Shown: positions 21,251 through 31,347 of the stretch, one piece after another
Layout of the letters: each line of letters starts with the position of its first letter
Position numbering within the stretch: position 1 is the stretch's first letter
Origin: Dendrobium chrysotoxum
Lineage: Eukaryota > Streptophyta > Magnoliopsida > Asparagales > Orchidaceae
Length of the DNA: 64,000 nucleotides
NCBI GenBank assembly: GCA_019925795.1
Contig: CM034313.1
Location: 1,830,501 to 1,894,500 of the forward strand
Direction of reading: 5' to 3'
Notes under the pieces: generated by a model
Told to the model about the DNA's origin: nothing
The model's database searches: none
What the model saw: only the letters and a program-made list of their open reading frames with translations
Program-made: the position numbers and the translations under genes

Positions 21251-22400
21251 ATATCAAAATGTCCATAAGCTTAAGTGGTCAATCTCAACTTTGGTAGCGC
21301 CCTTCCTCAACTTAAGGTTAGCTTTACGTCAATTGCTGATATATAAAGCCTAAATGACCTTAAGTAAAACAAAATTTGCCAAACTTTAGCCAATTATCAT
21401 ATCCAGGAACAAAATAAGGCCTAATCTAGGGCTTATTCCTTTTCATTAAACTTTAGTCCCCCAAATTAAGCCTAATTCATAGGCAAAACCTACCCTAAAA
21501 ATTAGGTTATGTTAACTTTTTATCTTATCTAAACTATGTAGACATTTAAGTTGGCATAACCTAACCAAATTTACTTTGTTGAATTTGGCCTTATTGAACC
21601 ATTTATTTGGGTAATTTGAGAAATTTAATCTAACTCAGCTTCTAGCTAGCCTAAGATTTTCATTAGAGTATATTAGTGCACCTAATTAAGCTTAATTCAA
21701 CCATAGATCAACCCTGTTAACTCATTAAGCAAATTTAACCAAATCAATTTAACTTAATGAATCATAACTAACATAAATTACTCATTGAGCTAAGTCTTCG
21801 CAATGATTTAGGCCCAACTAGGATGTAACCAACGTAAATTTTTCATTAAATAAGCTAACTAACCTTTAGTTGAGCCAACAGAAGATTTAGTTGATCCATT
21901 ATTATATTGGGCTAGCTCAAAATATCCAAATTCCATTATATTAAATCAATTTGGCTAATTAAACGTACCATAACCCCTTAGATTAGTCCAATGAAGCTTG
22001 TATGCTCTTCGGCTAAACCTAATGTGATGTAATCAACCTACTTAGGTTTAGTTGAACCTTATATGGATGTGAGTTGAACCTAATTAGATTTCCAAATATC
22101 CCTCTGGTTGAAGCAAATGTAACCATCAAGAAGACTTAATTAGACCCAAATCCTCAAGATAAACTCAATTCCTTATATATGGCTTAATTGATTGATTAAT
22201 TCTTAATTAACTCCAAGGGTTGAGCCTAACCAGTTAATATGCTATATGATACATTTTGCTTAAGATCACACTTAAGATTAGGCTTAGATTGAACCTAACT
22301 ACAAATACTTATACTAAATTTGGGCCCTTAGTAAGTTGAACCTATTGAGATGACCCCTTAATGTGTTAACTTCCCCACACAACGCATAACACTAACCTCA
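21251..22400. repeat. Word-biased degenerate region (cctaa / ttaacc / aagcctaatt)
   Basis: The words cctaa, aacctaa, cttaa and aagcttaatt recur far more often than in neighbouring DNA, in both orientations, without a fixed period. It looks like a decayed short-unit array or an old composite repeat. No coding frame or splice pattern is seen. Confidence 0.35.
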
Positions 22401-22914
22401 AAGCTTGCTCCTGATGGAGCTTTAATTTACAAATGAAACCAAGATTCTTTTTGCATACAATTAGAATCAATGTGGTTATCATTTTAACCCTTGCAACAAC
22501 AGGGCATTATCATAATCCTTATATATTTTTTATACATCACCAACCACTAATAACTATTAAAGAAGGCCTTAGAGCCCTTAATCACAGAGCATAGCCATGC
22601 TACCAAAATCCTTTTATATGTTGGTTTAAGACTCTATCCACCATAAAGGATTGATCTAAGATATGATATGAGATACAAAAATCAAGCAATGCCAACTCAA
22701 TTATATAACACATACAAATATCTTGTTTGGATAGGAGTATCCAAATAATTCCAGTAATCCATATATTGGTACACTAAAAAGTCAACCTTACACCCAAGTA
22801 ATGCCTTATAATATTGATAAGGTTAGTTCCATTACTCAAGTGACCTCTCTGCTAGACTCAATAGAAGCTTAATTTGACTTAAAAGAATACCTAAAGTGCT
22901 AAAAAAATGTGGGT

Positions 22915-22995
22915 AACATCAGGAATCGAACTCAGCTCACTAAGCTTCACGTGAATTAATGTTACCAACTAAGCCAACAAGCAATTGCTACTTCT
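22915..22995 (-). mobile_element. SINE-like, tRNA-derived sequence
   Basis: On the minus strand an A-box TGGCTTAGTTGGT (22964-22976) is followed 30 nt later by a B-box GAGTTCGATTCC (22922-22933). Both fit the internal RNA polymerase III promoter of tRNA genes. The flanks do not fold into a convincing acceptor stem, so a tRNA-derived SINE head or an old tRNA pseudogene is more likely than a working tRNA gene. A T-run follows on that strand near 22906. Confidence 0.5.
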
Positions 22996-23049
22996 GCTCT
23001 AAATATTTTATAGTTATATTATAATTACATCTAATATTACACACATGTG

Positions 23050-23299
23050 TTAAATTTCTTTTTTTTATACAACTAATAAATATTAAAGCTGAAATAAAGT
23101 AATTATAAATTTATGTCTAATACAGCTAATAGAATATAAATTTTGATAATTATTAAAAATAAATATTAATATTTTTAAAGATGAAAAATTTACTTCACTA
23201 TAAATTATTAAATACAAAAAAAAACCTCAAAGATGTTTGAGAATACTTTGAAAATTATCAATTTGTGTTTTCACTAATAAAAATTTCTGGCTCTGCCTT
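23050..23299. mobile_element. hAT-like element end fragment
   Basis: Read on the minus strand from 23299 the sequence begins GGCAGAGCCAGAAATTTTTA, matching the termini of the copies at 1118-1886 and 44104-44707. The left boundary is not visible. Confidence 0.35.
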
Positions 23300-23345
23300 T
23301 ATTAGATCGACTTATGTTACGAAAGGTAAAGGTAGAACTAAAATA
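23300..23345 (+). mobile_element. RTE LINE fragment, left part of a split copy
   Basis: attagatcgacttatgttac, gaaaggtaaa and ggtagaactaaaa match the RTE copy at 39 kb. The match stops at 23345 and resumes at about 30806 (tttgattagaaagtattaaa, running to about 30850). Removing the DNA in between, with one copy of the 9-bp duplication, restores a continuous RTE sequence. Confidence 0.7.
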
Positions 23346-23665
23346 GAACAAATTTTAAGAAGAAGCTTTGTTAATAATTAAATTTTAAGAAGGAGCAAAA
23401 TCTCAAAAGTATTTAAAAAGAAGCAAACTTATTAAATAGATTGGTGCATTCTGTAGAATGCACCAAAGGATTTGGCGTTTTCAGAATACACCAAACCATT
23501 TTGTGCATTCTATAGAATGAACCAAACCATTTGGCATTTTCAGAATGCACCAAATGGTTTGGTGCATTCTATAGAATGCACCAAATATTTTGATGTATTC
23601 TAACATAGCAGAATTTTAATTAAAATATTATTAGTATAGTAATTAGTTGATTAATCCGATGCAAT
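23346..23665 (+). repeat. Left arm of the foldback element with palindrome array
   Basis: From about 23439 the arm is an array of units alternating ggtgcattctatagaatgca-type palindromes with ggcgttttcagaatacacc. A perfect 28-bp palindrome lies at 23558-23585 (core gcattctatagaatgc). The arm also has an internal duplication near its tip (attttaagaag at about 23352 and 23382) that the right arm lacks. Confidence 0.75.
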
Positions 23666-24206
23666 TTATTTTACCAATTTTTGTATCTATTTATTAATCC
23701 ACTAAATATATATCAAAATGTTATTAAGTCTACTACATATATATCAATATATAATTTTAGCTTTATTAAGGTATTTTTAATACCATGGTTAATTTTTTAT
23801 TTTTTTTTGCAACTATAAATTGTTAAAATAATTTTAATATTAAATATTATTAAATATGTCAATTTAAATATAAAATTTATTATTAATAAAATATATAAAT
23901 TTTAATATCAAAATAAAGATTATTGGATCATGTCAATTATAATAATATTTTAAGGTTTAAAAATTAATAAAGAAAATATCAATTAAAGTATATTGAATTT
24001 AAATAATATAATTATAATTAAAAAATTAAATATAAAAAATATTTATATCTAAGTTAAATAAAATTACATCGTTTAAAATAAGATACTTTAATGAAATTTC
24101 TCTTATAATACATTTTACGGACTAAAAAATAATGAAGTTTTTTCTATAAATATATTTTATTTCACCAATAATTTAGGTTAGAACAATTCCTTCTTTTAAA
24201 TATACT

Positions 24207-25195
24207 TGATACATCGTCAAAAAAGTATCTTGATCGGGCACGAATCTTGAGGCAAAATCTAGTTGGAAACTTCAAAAATTAAAATTGGGATCATCCGAAC
24301 TCTGATTTCAACAAATTTATAGTCGAACTGAGCGTCTCAGAAATACAAACCCAACGACATCAAATTCAACTCAATCTGAGCCCAAATGAGTCCAAATCAA
24401 GGACCCGAAGCGGTATTGGAAACCTCGAACCGCAATTTGAGTTACCAAACGGTCTTCGATTTTGACGAGCTTATAGTCAAATCGAGCGGCTCGACGAGAC
24501 GAATCCAACGAGCCCAAGATCACCAAATTCCGAAATCATTAAGACCTTCAAATGCTCAATAAACGGTTCACGATCAAGGGATTCAATATCGGCCGTTCAT
24601 CCGGATCACTCCTTATTTGCCCCTGATCCCTCATCTATTTACGGGCTATGCCACTCCAGAAAAACTATAAATAGCACCTCATTTCTCTTAAGAGGGGACC
24701 TAAGCCAAGAAGAGAAGAAGAGAAGAAGAAGAGAAGAGAAGTGTAGGAGGGAACAGCTCCTCCTCGACCACCGCCGGAACTTCGCCGGAACTCCGCTGGA
24801 ACACCACCGAAGCACCACCGGGCGCCCGAGGGACGCCGGAGCTCTGCCCGACGCAAGAATTCTACTCGACGCCCAAGTGAAGTCGGACTTCTTTCCAAGC
24901 GACGCCGGAATTCTACCGGACACCCGAGTGACGTCGGAACTCTGCTTGGCCTTGTAACTGATACTCATTGTAATCTGATCGTCCTGAATTTAACGGACGA
25001 ATCAGCCTCGTGTATTTCATGCAACACTAGTGGAACTTTTTCAACTGGGCGTGGCCCCGTGGTTTTTCCCTTTTTCAGGGCTTTCCACGTAAAAATCCTG
25101 GTGTTCTTTTATTCTTCTGCTTGTGTGCTGGATATACGTACAACGCTGAGACGAAAAATTAAACTCTATCGTCGCGTATATTTGAGTCCGCAACA
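24207..25195 (+). repeat. 5' LTR of the pol-less element (989 bp)
   Basis: TATA box CTATAAATAG at 24665-24674, followed by the cgccggaa minisatellite (about 24770-24950). The primer-site region TAGCGCCGTCTGTGGG follows at 25199. Confidence 0.9.
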
Positions 25196-25246
25196 GTTTA
25201 GCGCCGTCTGTGGGAAACTTATCCCACAACTTCACATATTGCTACA

Positions 25247-26812
25247 ATGGTCAACAGGCGCAACAGTCGCATCATTGGAGCTTCTCGCTCCAACTCCCAC
25301 CAGTCCAGAAATCAGTCTATAAATCATAGACGCCCTGTATCTACCTCTTTCTACCCCGAGGGGCAAAACACGCCTGGAGAAGGGACCTCAGGACCCTCCC
25401 TAGAAGAGAGAATTCGAAAGATGGAAGAATCTTAAAATGAGATCCTACAACTCCTGCGAGAGACTCGACAACCGACCCTAGCACCTCAGGAGGAGGTTCT
25501 TCTCCCTCGAGATCCGCCACGTGTTGAAGCTGTTCAAATCGAACATCTTCAAGCTGAGATTCCTCTTCCTCCACCCAGGAGGCATTCACAGTCACATCAA
25601 GATAACGAACTGGCTGATACAGCAAGTTCTACCCATCCTCCGCACATAGGTCGACAACCTCGTATTCCTTTGGACCTCCCCGAAGAGTTAGCCCGACCAC
25701 ATGTTGCTGAGCTCCCTCGCAATGCCCTTCGCCACGAACTACGACGATTGGTCCGAGAAGAGTTCCCTACAGGAGGCATAAGGCAACCCCTTCGTCAGTG
25801 GGACTTGCAGGAGTCGTCACCCCTGACAGAAGCTATTCTTCAACACCCTATTCCGGCAAGATTTAAACTACCAAGCATCGATTCCTACGACGGGACATCT
25901 GACCCGTACGAGCTCATCGATCATTACCGAACTATCATGCATATCCAGCGAGCATCTGATGCACTCCTCTGCCAGGTTTTTCCTGCTACACTCAAAGGAC
26001 AGGCGCGAACATGGTTCTATTCTCTTCCATCCGGAACGATCCCTTCATTCGTCAAATTGGCCAAAGCCTTTGTTGAACAGTTTGTAGCCAATCGAAGAAT
26101 TGCTAAGGATTCTTCCCACCTCTCCGGGATTCGTCAAAATGAGGGAGAATCGTTAAAGGAGTATTTTCAGCAGTTTTCCACCGAGGCACAATAAATTCCA
26201 GGAGTAGACCCAGAATTGCTTAGAGGGGTCTTTCTTGGAGGTCTTCGTCCTGGCCCCTTCTATTCAGCACTTATGCGCAACACTGTTCATTCATATGCCG
26301 ATCTAATCCATCGTGTGGAGGCACAAATATCAGCGGATGAAGCTATAAATGCCCATAAGAAACAATTTGAGCAAACAATTGGAAAACGTAAGAACGCCCC
26401 TACAATAGAGGACTCATTTTCACAACGAAAGAAAAATTCATCTCCTAGACCCCCAGTACCACAACGCGAGTTCCGACATGAAAAAGAGTATACGCCTCTC
26501 AATGCAACTCGAACCAACATACTAATGGCCATTCGAGATAAAGAAAATATCAAGTGGCCTAATTCTTTGAAGCCGAATGTTGGGAATCAGGAGCAATATT
26601 GCTATTTCCACCGTAGTCGTGGACACACTACTGAAGCGTGTAAGCAACTGAAGGATGAGATCGAGAGGTTGATCCGATAAGGATATATTCGACAGTTCAT
26701 CCAAAATCTACCTGCTCGAGATGAAATTGGTCCAACTGGGGGGGGGGGGCAAAATCAATAACAAAAAAGACAACAGTTGAATAATATTCAAATGGTTGGC
26801 GAGATTGAATGA
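25247..26812 (+). pseudogene. gag of the pol-less element, with several nonsense codons
   Basis: Homologous along its length to gag at 11938-13536, starting MVNRRNSRIIGAS at the equivalent ATG. The zinc knuckle CYFHRSRGHTTEAC is kept. In-frame TAA codons at 25433, 26192 and 26678 replace glutamines of the other copy (contexts EES-NEIL, IPGVDPE and RLIR-GY). A further TAA lies past a 12-G run (26738-26749). The frame ends at VGEIE, exactly where the other copy continues to its own gag stop, and pol never follows. Confidence 0.85.
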
Positions 26813-27119
26813 CCACGCACTTTATGTAGTTATATTAGTAATACTACTTGTCATGTGTCATCGTGTATCTCTTCTATGATAAGTAGGATGTCACTCTAAT
26901 GTCCTTAGTATTTCTACCAAGTCAAATGATATGATTGTCCCTATATGTATCTCTTATATTGTACAAGGGAACTATTGTATTATCTTATAGTAATATAATG
27001 TGTTGTTCGTCCAGTTCTGATATTGTTTCTTTCTTTAAAAAGAATACAAATGACAATGAAAAACTACTGACAAATATAGTCTCTTTATCCATGATCTGAG
27101 AAATGCGCAGTCTTTATTG
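26813..27119. other. Spacer after the pol deletion
   Basis: Weakly similar to the DNA downstream of integrase in the intact element (reverse of about 7990-8090: gtagttatatta and tctcttctatgataa words). That places the pol deletion between gag and the post-integrase spacer. Confidence 0.4.
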
Positions 27120-27530
27120 CATCTCAATCATTGAAAGATCGATCCCAGGGGGATTCGATCCGGCCTCTTCAATACAGGTTAAGGTCATCGAGCAAATGCT
27201 CCGACATACAACCTCGGATAGGTCTCACATCCTTGGTGGATTCTCTCGACCTCTTCCATATAGGTTAACGTCATCAAGCAGGGCTCTGACATACAACCTC
27301 GGATAGATCTCACATCCTTGGTGGATTCTCTCGACCTCTTCCACACAGGTTAACGTTGTCAAGCAAAGGCTTCGACATACAACCTCGGATAGGTTTCACA
27401 TCCTTGGTAGATTCTCTCGACCTCTCCCATACAGGTTAACACCGTCGAGCATAGGCTCTGACATACAACCTCGGATAGGTTCAACATCTTTGATGGATTC
27501 TCTCGACCTCTTCTATAGAGGTCAACATCA
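27120..27530 (+). repeat. ~86-bp tandem repeat, about five copies
   Basis: The phrase gacatacaacctcggatag occurs at 27203, 27288, 27374 and 27460, with related partial units on both sides. Each unit also has ctctcgacctcttcc and caggttaac. It is homologous to the two-copy block at 7606-7850 of the intact element. Confidence 0.85.
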
Positions 27531-28239
27531 GCAAGAAGTGTTCTAAGTGAATAACATTCTCTCTATAAAGATTCCATGAAAGCGAGCGGTTGACAAAATC
27601 ATCACACATATTCTAGCAATGCCTCCAAAAATATGGGGGGCAATATATCAAAGCATGTCTCAAATATGCAATAACAATTCAGCTTCCTCCAAGAGGCAAG
27701 TTCTCAACTTCAATATCAATGGAGTTACATAAATTCAGATTCAAATGTATATTTCTTCTCATTAGAAGTTGAAATCAAAAAGTACATTGGCATCATTCAT
27801 ACAAGCTGCTATTATCAAGCAAGAAGAAACTTCGAAATGGTCAAAAATTCTTAGTGGATTCAATTGACCTATTCTTAATTATGCATTCAAGTATCTCATA
27901 CAACTTTTTCTTCCAATAAAACATGTAACCTGATCACCATCAGGCCTCCACTCAGTTTACACACAAAATGGCACTTGTCATTATCAGCCCTTCGCCTGAT
28001 CTTTATCGGCAGCTCTTTACTTCATATCAGCCATCATCGGCTTCTCGTTCAACTGCTGATAGTAGCACCCTTGAAATCTCTCCTTCTGCTCCCCACTTGG
28101 TCGTTGACTGCTAACAGACTTCCATACGATCGTTCATCATCAAAAAACTTCCGTTAAAATAGCATCGAAATTCTATTCGATGCTGAGCTTCCTCTTGTTG
28201 AAGGACTTCTGCACATCGCAGGACTTTCGTCAGAATTCT
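27531..28239. other. Internal spacer of the pol-less element
   Basis: No coding frame and no match to the antisense gene recognised. The DNA becomes C/T-rich towards 28000-28240, leading into the 130-bp repeat. Confidence 0.35.
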
Positions 28240-28940
28240 AACAGATGTTGATCTTTCTCCCGTCGCAGAATTTCTACCCGTCGTGGAACTTCTGCCAGCT
28301 GACAGATTTTCGTCGGAGTTCTACCCGACGCCGTACTTCTTCCCGATGTTGGATTTCTACGCGTCGTCGGATGTTTGTCGGGCTTCTACCCGACGCCAAA
28401 TTTCTACCCGTCGTGGGACTTCTTCCCGCCGACGGATTTTCGTCGGAGTTCTACCCGACGCCGTACTTCTTCCCGACGTTGGATTTTTGCGCGTCGTCGG
28501 ATGTTTGTCAGGCTTCTACCCGACGTTAAATTTCTACCTGTCGTGGGACTTCTTCCCGCCGACGGATTTTCGTCGGAGTTCTACCCGACGCCGTATTTCT
28601 TCCCGAAGTTGGATTTCTGCGCGTTGTCGGATGTTTGTCGGGCTTCTACCCGACGCCAAATTTCTACCCGTCGTGGGACTTCTTCCCGCAACGGATTTTC
28701 GTCGGAGTTCTACCCGACGCCGTACTTCTTCCCGACGTTGGATTTCTGCGCGTCGTCGGATGTTTGTCGGGCTTCCCGACACCAAATTTCTACCCGTCGT
28801 GGGACTTCTTCCCGACGTTGGATTTCTGCGCGTCGTCGGATGTTTGTCGGGCTTCTACCCGACACCAAATTTCTACCTGTCGTGAGACTTCTTCCCGCCA
28901 ACGGATTTTCATCGGAGGTCTACCCGATGCCGTACTTCTT
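28240..28940 (+). repeat. 130-bp minisatellite in place of the antisense gene
   Basis: cgtcggagttctacccgacg recurs at 28311, 28441, 28571 and 28700, then after a partial-unit duplication at 28910 (catcggaggtc). Units contain ttctacccgtcgtgggactt and gcgcgtcgtcggatgtttgt. Because 130 is not a multiple of three, the repeat opens several overlapping frames of 80-211 codons on both strands. These are artefacts. The words resemble the minisatellite in the LTR of this element. Confidence 0.88.
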
Positions 28941-29311
28941 CTCGACGTCTGACTTCCGACCATCTTTAAACCCCCTCCGACTAACATCTCACCTCTACAT
29001 GATCTTTTAAAGGAGAGAAATTCTAACTCTCATTCCGCTTCCCTTCTTAAAAAGGGGAAGCAGCTAACTTCTGCGCAAAGAGAGGGGAGCCGAGTCGAGT
29101 GGGGAATGTCACATACTCAAAAACGGCGGAAGGCCTCAAAATGCCAAAAACTAGAGGGGAGAAGAGAGGAATACTCTAACTTCTGCGCAAAGAGAGGGGC
29201 GCCGAGTCAAGTAGGGAAAGTCACCTACTCAAAAACGGCGGAAGGCCTCAAAATGCCAAAAGCCAGAGGGAGAAAGTAAGAAGGGGCGAGTTTCTCCTAG
29301 GCACTGGGGGT

Positions 29312-29321
29312 CTATTTATAG
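29312..29321 (-). promoter_or_regulatory. Conserved antisense TATA box without its gene
   Basis: CTATAAATAG on the minus strand in the same position relative to the polypurine tract as 5414-5424 in the intact element. The downstream leader block with a gcgcaaagagaggggcgccga core is present twice (about 29064 and 29184), as in the intact copy. Confidence 0.6.
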
Positions 29322-29454
29322 TATTTTTGAGGGGGGGAGGATTCCAAAATTTTATTAAATTCCCTGAATTTTTTCAAATTTTTCGGAATTTTTTGAGATT
29401 TTTTCGAATTTTTTTGGGACCCGCCACATTAAAAAAAAATTTTAATTAAAACCG

Positions 29455-29690
29455 GCCGGTGGTTTCCTAACCGCCAGCCAAACGAACCGGCCAAACGGCG
29501 CGGCCAAATGCCACGGCCAGCCGCGGACGGGCCCAGGCGCGGGCCAGGCGGGCCTCGGGCGGGCCCAGGCGCGGGCCACGGGTGGCCCCGACGCGGGCCA
29601 GGAGGGCCAGGCGCGGTTCCGCGCGCCACCGCCGGCCGGCCGGCCGGCCGGCTGGTTTGGCCTCCTATGGGTTCCCGGGTTCCGATTTTT
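29455..29690 (-). repeat. GC-rich tract, counterpart of 5026-5275
   Basis: ggcccaggcgcgggcca and ccggccggccggccgg repeats, at the same place and relative orientation as in the intact element. Confidence 0.6.
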
Positions 29691-29915
29691 TGGCCGGGCG
29701 GTCCAAATACGACGTTTTTGGGGTCCCCGGACACGTTTTTCGATGTTCCGGACTCAATTTTGACACTTACGGAGCTCAACGAGGCCCCTATAATCAAGTT
29801 TGAGGAAAATTTTATCTTTTTTAATGCAATTTTTTGCGATTCGGCCAATGTAAAATACCGGAACAAGTATTTTCAGACTCATGGAGCTTCAACGTCCGAA
29901 AATAGTGGGGGCAAC

Positions 29916-30292
29916 TGATACATCGTCAAAAAAGTATCTTGATCGGGCACGAATCTTGAGGCAAAATCTAGTTGGAAACTTCAAAAATTAAAATTGGGAT
30001 CATCCGAACTCTGATTTCAGCAAATTTATAGTCGAACTGAGCGTCTCGGAAATACGAACCCAACGACATCAAATTCGACTCAATCCAAGCCCAAATGAGT
30101 CCAAATCAAGGACCTGAAGCGGTATTGGAAACCTCAAACCGCAATTTGAGTTACCAAACGGTCTTCGATTTTCAGGGCTTTCCACGTAAAAATCATGGTG
30201 TTCTTTTATTCTTCTGCTTGTGTGTTGGATATACATACAACACTGAGACTTAAAATTAAACTCTATCATCGCGTATATTTGAGTCCGCAACA
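29916..30292 (+). repeat. 3' LTR of the pol-less element with a ~610-bp internal deletion (377 bp)
   Basis: Matches the 5' LTR from its start up to gtcttcgatttt, then jumps at about 30172 to tcagggctttccacg near the LTR end. The TATA box and minisatellite are lost. Short T-runs at both breakpoints suggest microhomology. The polypurine tract AATAGTGGGGGCAAC precedes it at 29901-29915. Confidence 0.9.
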
Positions 30293-30554
30293 ATACTTAT
30301 ATTCAATATAAATTTTAATCAATCCTTTTAATTTATTTTAATAATAATTTGACCTAATATGTAATCAATCAAGTATGATATGAGAGAAGCTTAACATTGG
30401 TTATAGTTTGATTAAGTAACGACAAATATATTCCTAAATATGATGATATTGCTGAGCTTCGAATAAAATGATTTTTTAAAATAGAGTTCATATAATCTTA
30501 TTAAATAATGACAAATATATTCATACAAAAGTTAAAATAACTTTTATCACACTT

Positions 30555-30799
30555 GGATTAATCAATTAATTACTATGCTGATGATACTTTGATTAAAATT
30601 CTATTCTGTTTAGAATACACCAAAACATTTGGTGCATTTTGAAAACGCCAAATAGTTTAGTACATTATATAAAATATATCAAATGATTTGATGTATTCTG
30701 AAAACGCCAAACCCTTTAGTCCCTTCTACAGAATGCACCAATCTATTTAGTAAGTTTGCTCCTTTTTAAATACTTTTGAGATTTTGATAAAATTTATTC
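30555..30799 (-). repeat. Right arm of the foldback element
   Basis: Reverse complement of the left arm: gcaccaatctatttagtaag, gaaaacgccaaa and caaatgatttgatgtattctg units. It is more diverged and has lost most perfect palindromes. Confidence 0.75.
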
Positions 30800-30850
30800 A
30801 CTAAAATATTTGATTAGAAAGTATTAAAAATAATTATCTTTTATTATAAA

Positions 30851-31347
30851 AATAACAATTTATATAGTAGACCAGCGTAGTGTTATAAAATCTTTTTCTT
30901 GTATTATAAAACTTAAATTGAAATTTTTTTAATGTTCATTTTATTATTTTATCTATTTACTTTTTAAATTTGACATTCCAAAGAGCCGTAAATAGATTAT
31001 ACTCGCATTTTTTTATCAATATTTTATAGAAATGCAATTAGTGGGTCGAGATATTCGACCGGTCAGATTGAACCAGGCCGAATTTTATTGGTCAAAACCT
31101 AACGAAGCCAACCAACCCACTTCGTCCAGAACCGGATCGGTTTTAGATGCATAGAATATCCCAAGCACCGACTTCGAGTTTTCGTCCCTTCATCTGGAAT
31201 CAGACGGCTTAAATGAGCTGAAATACTAGAAACTAAGAAACCCTAGCCTATAAAATTCGAAGGTAAGCGTTTGAGCGGCGGTATTGATCAAAATTAGGTC
31301 TGCGACGAAAGATCCTTTCTTCTCCAAATTCCTCTGCTGTTCCGATC
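30851..31347. other. Upstream region of the LAMMER kinase gene
   Basis: AT-rich to about 31030, then a mixed-composition stretch that probably holds the promoter and 5' UTR. No clear TATA box can be assigned. Confidence 0.4.

Larger units (their letters stand above)
24207..30292 (+). mobile_element. Pol-less Tat-type LTR retrotransposon (gag-only, 6.1 kb)
   Basis: Begins TGATACATCGTC, ends CCGCAACA and is flanked by ATACT (24202-24206 and 30293-30297). It is a relative of the element at 3736-14664 in the opposite orientation. It keeps the LTRs, primer site, gag (with stops), the amplified spacer repeat, the GC tract, the antisense TATA box and the polypurine tract. All of protease, RT, RNase H and integrase is missing, and the place of the antisense gene holds a 130-bp tandem repeat. 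It could only have moved using enzymes from a related element. Confidence 0.9.
23346..30799. mobile_element. Mutator-like foldback element, split by a gypsy insertion (own length about 1.36 kb)
   Basis: Flanked by a perfect 9-bp duplication ACTAAAATA (23337-23345 and 30800-30808). Its ends are GAACAAATTTTA and, on the other strand, GAATAAATTTTA. Both continue into a long inverted repeat of roughly 250-300 bp per arm that shares CAAAATCTCAAAAGTATTT and AGATTGGTGCATTCTGTAGA. The 9-bp duplication and long termini fit Mutator-type MITEs. No transposase is present, so it would be non-autonomous. The gypsy element at 24207-30292 sits in the loop. Confidence 0.8.

Noticed and set aside
27100..28940. 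Regular repeats considered as a CRISPR-like array
   Set aside because: Units are directly adjacent and similar throughout, with no unique spacers, in a plant retrotransposon; ordinary minisatellites.
28283..29010. Frames of 200 and 211 codons with RRSSTRRR-type repeats
   Set aside because: The 130-bp tandem repeat opens several frames at once on both strands; not protein-coding.
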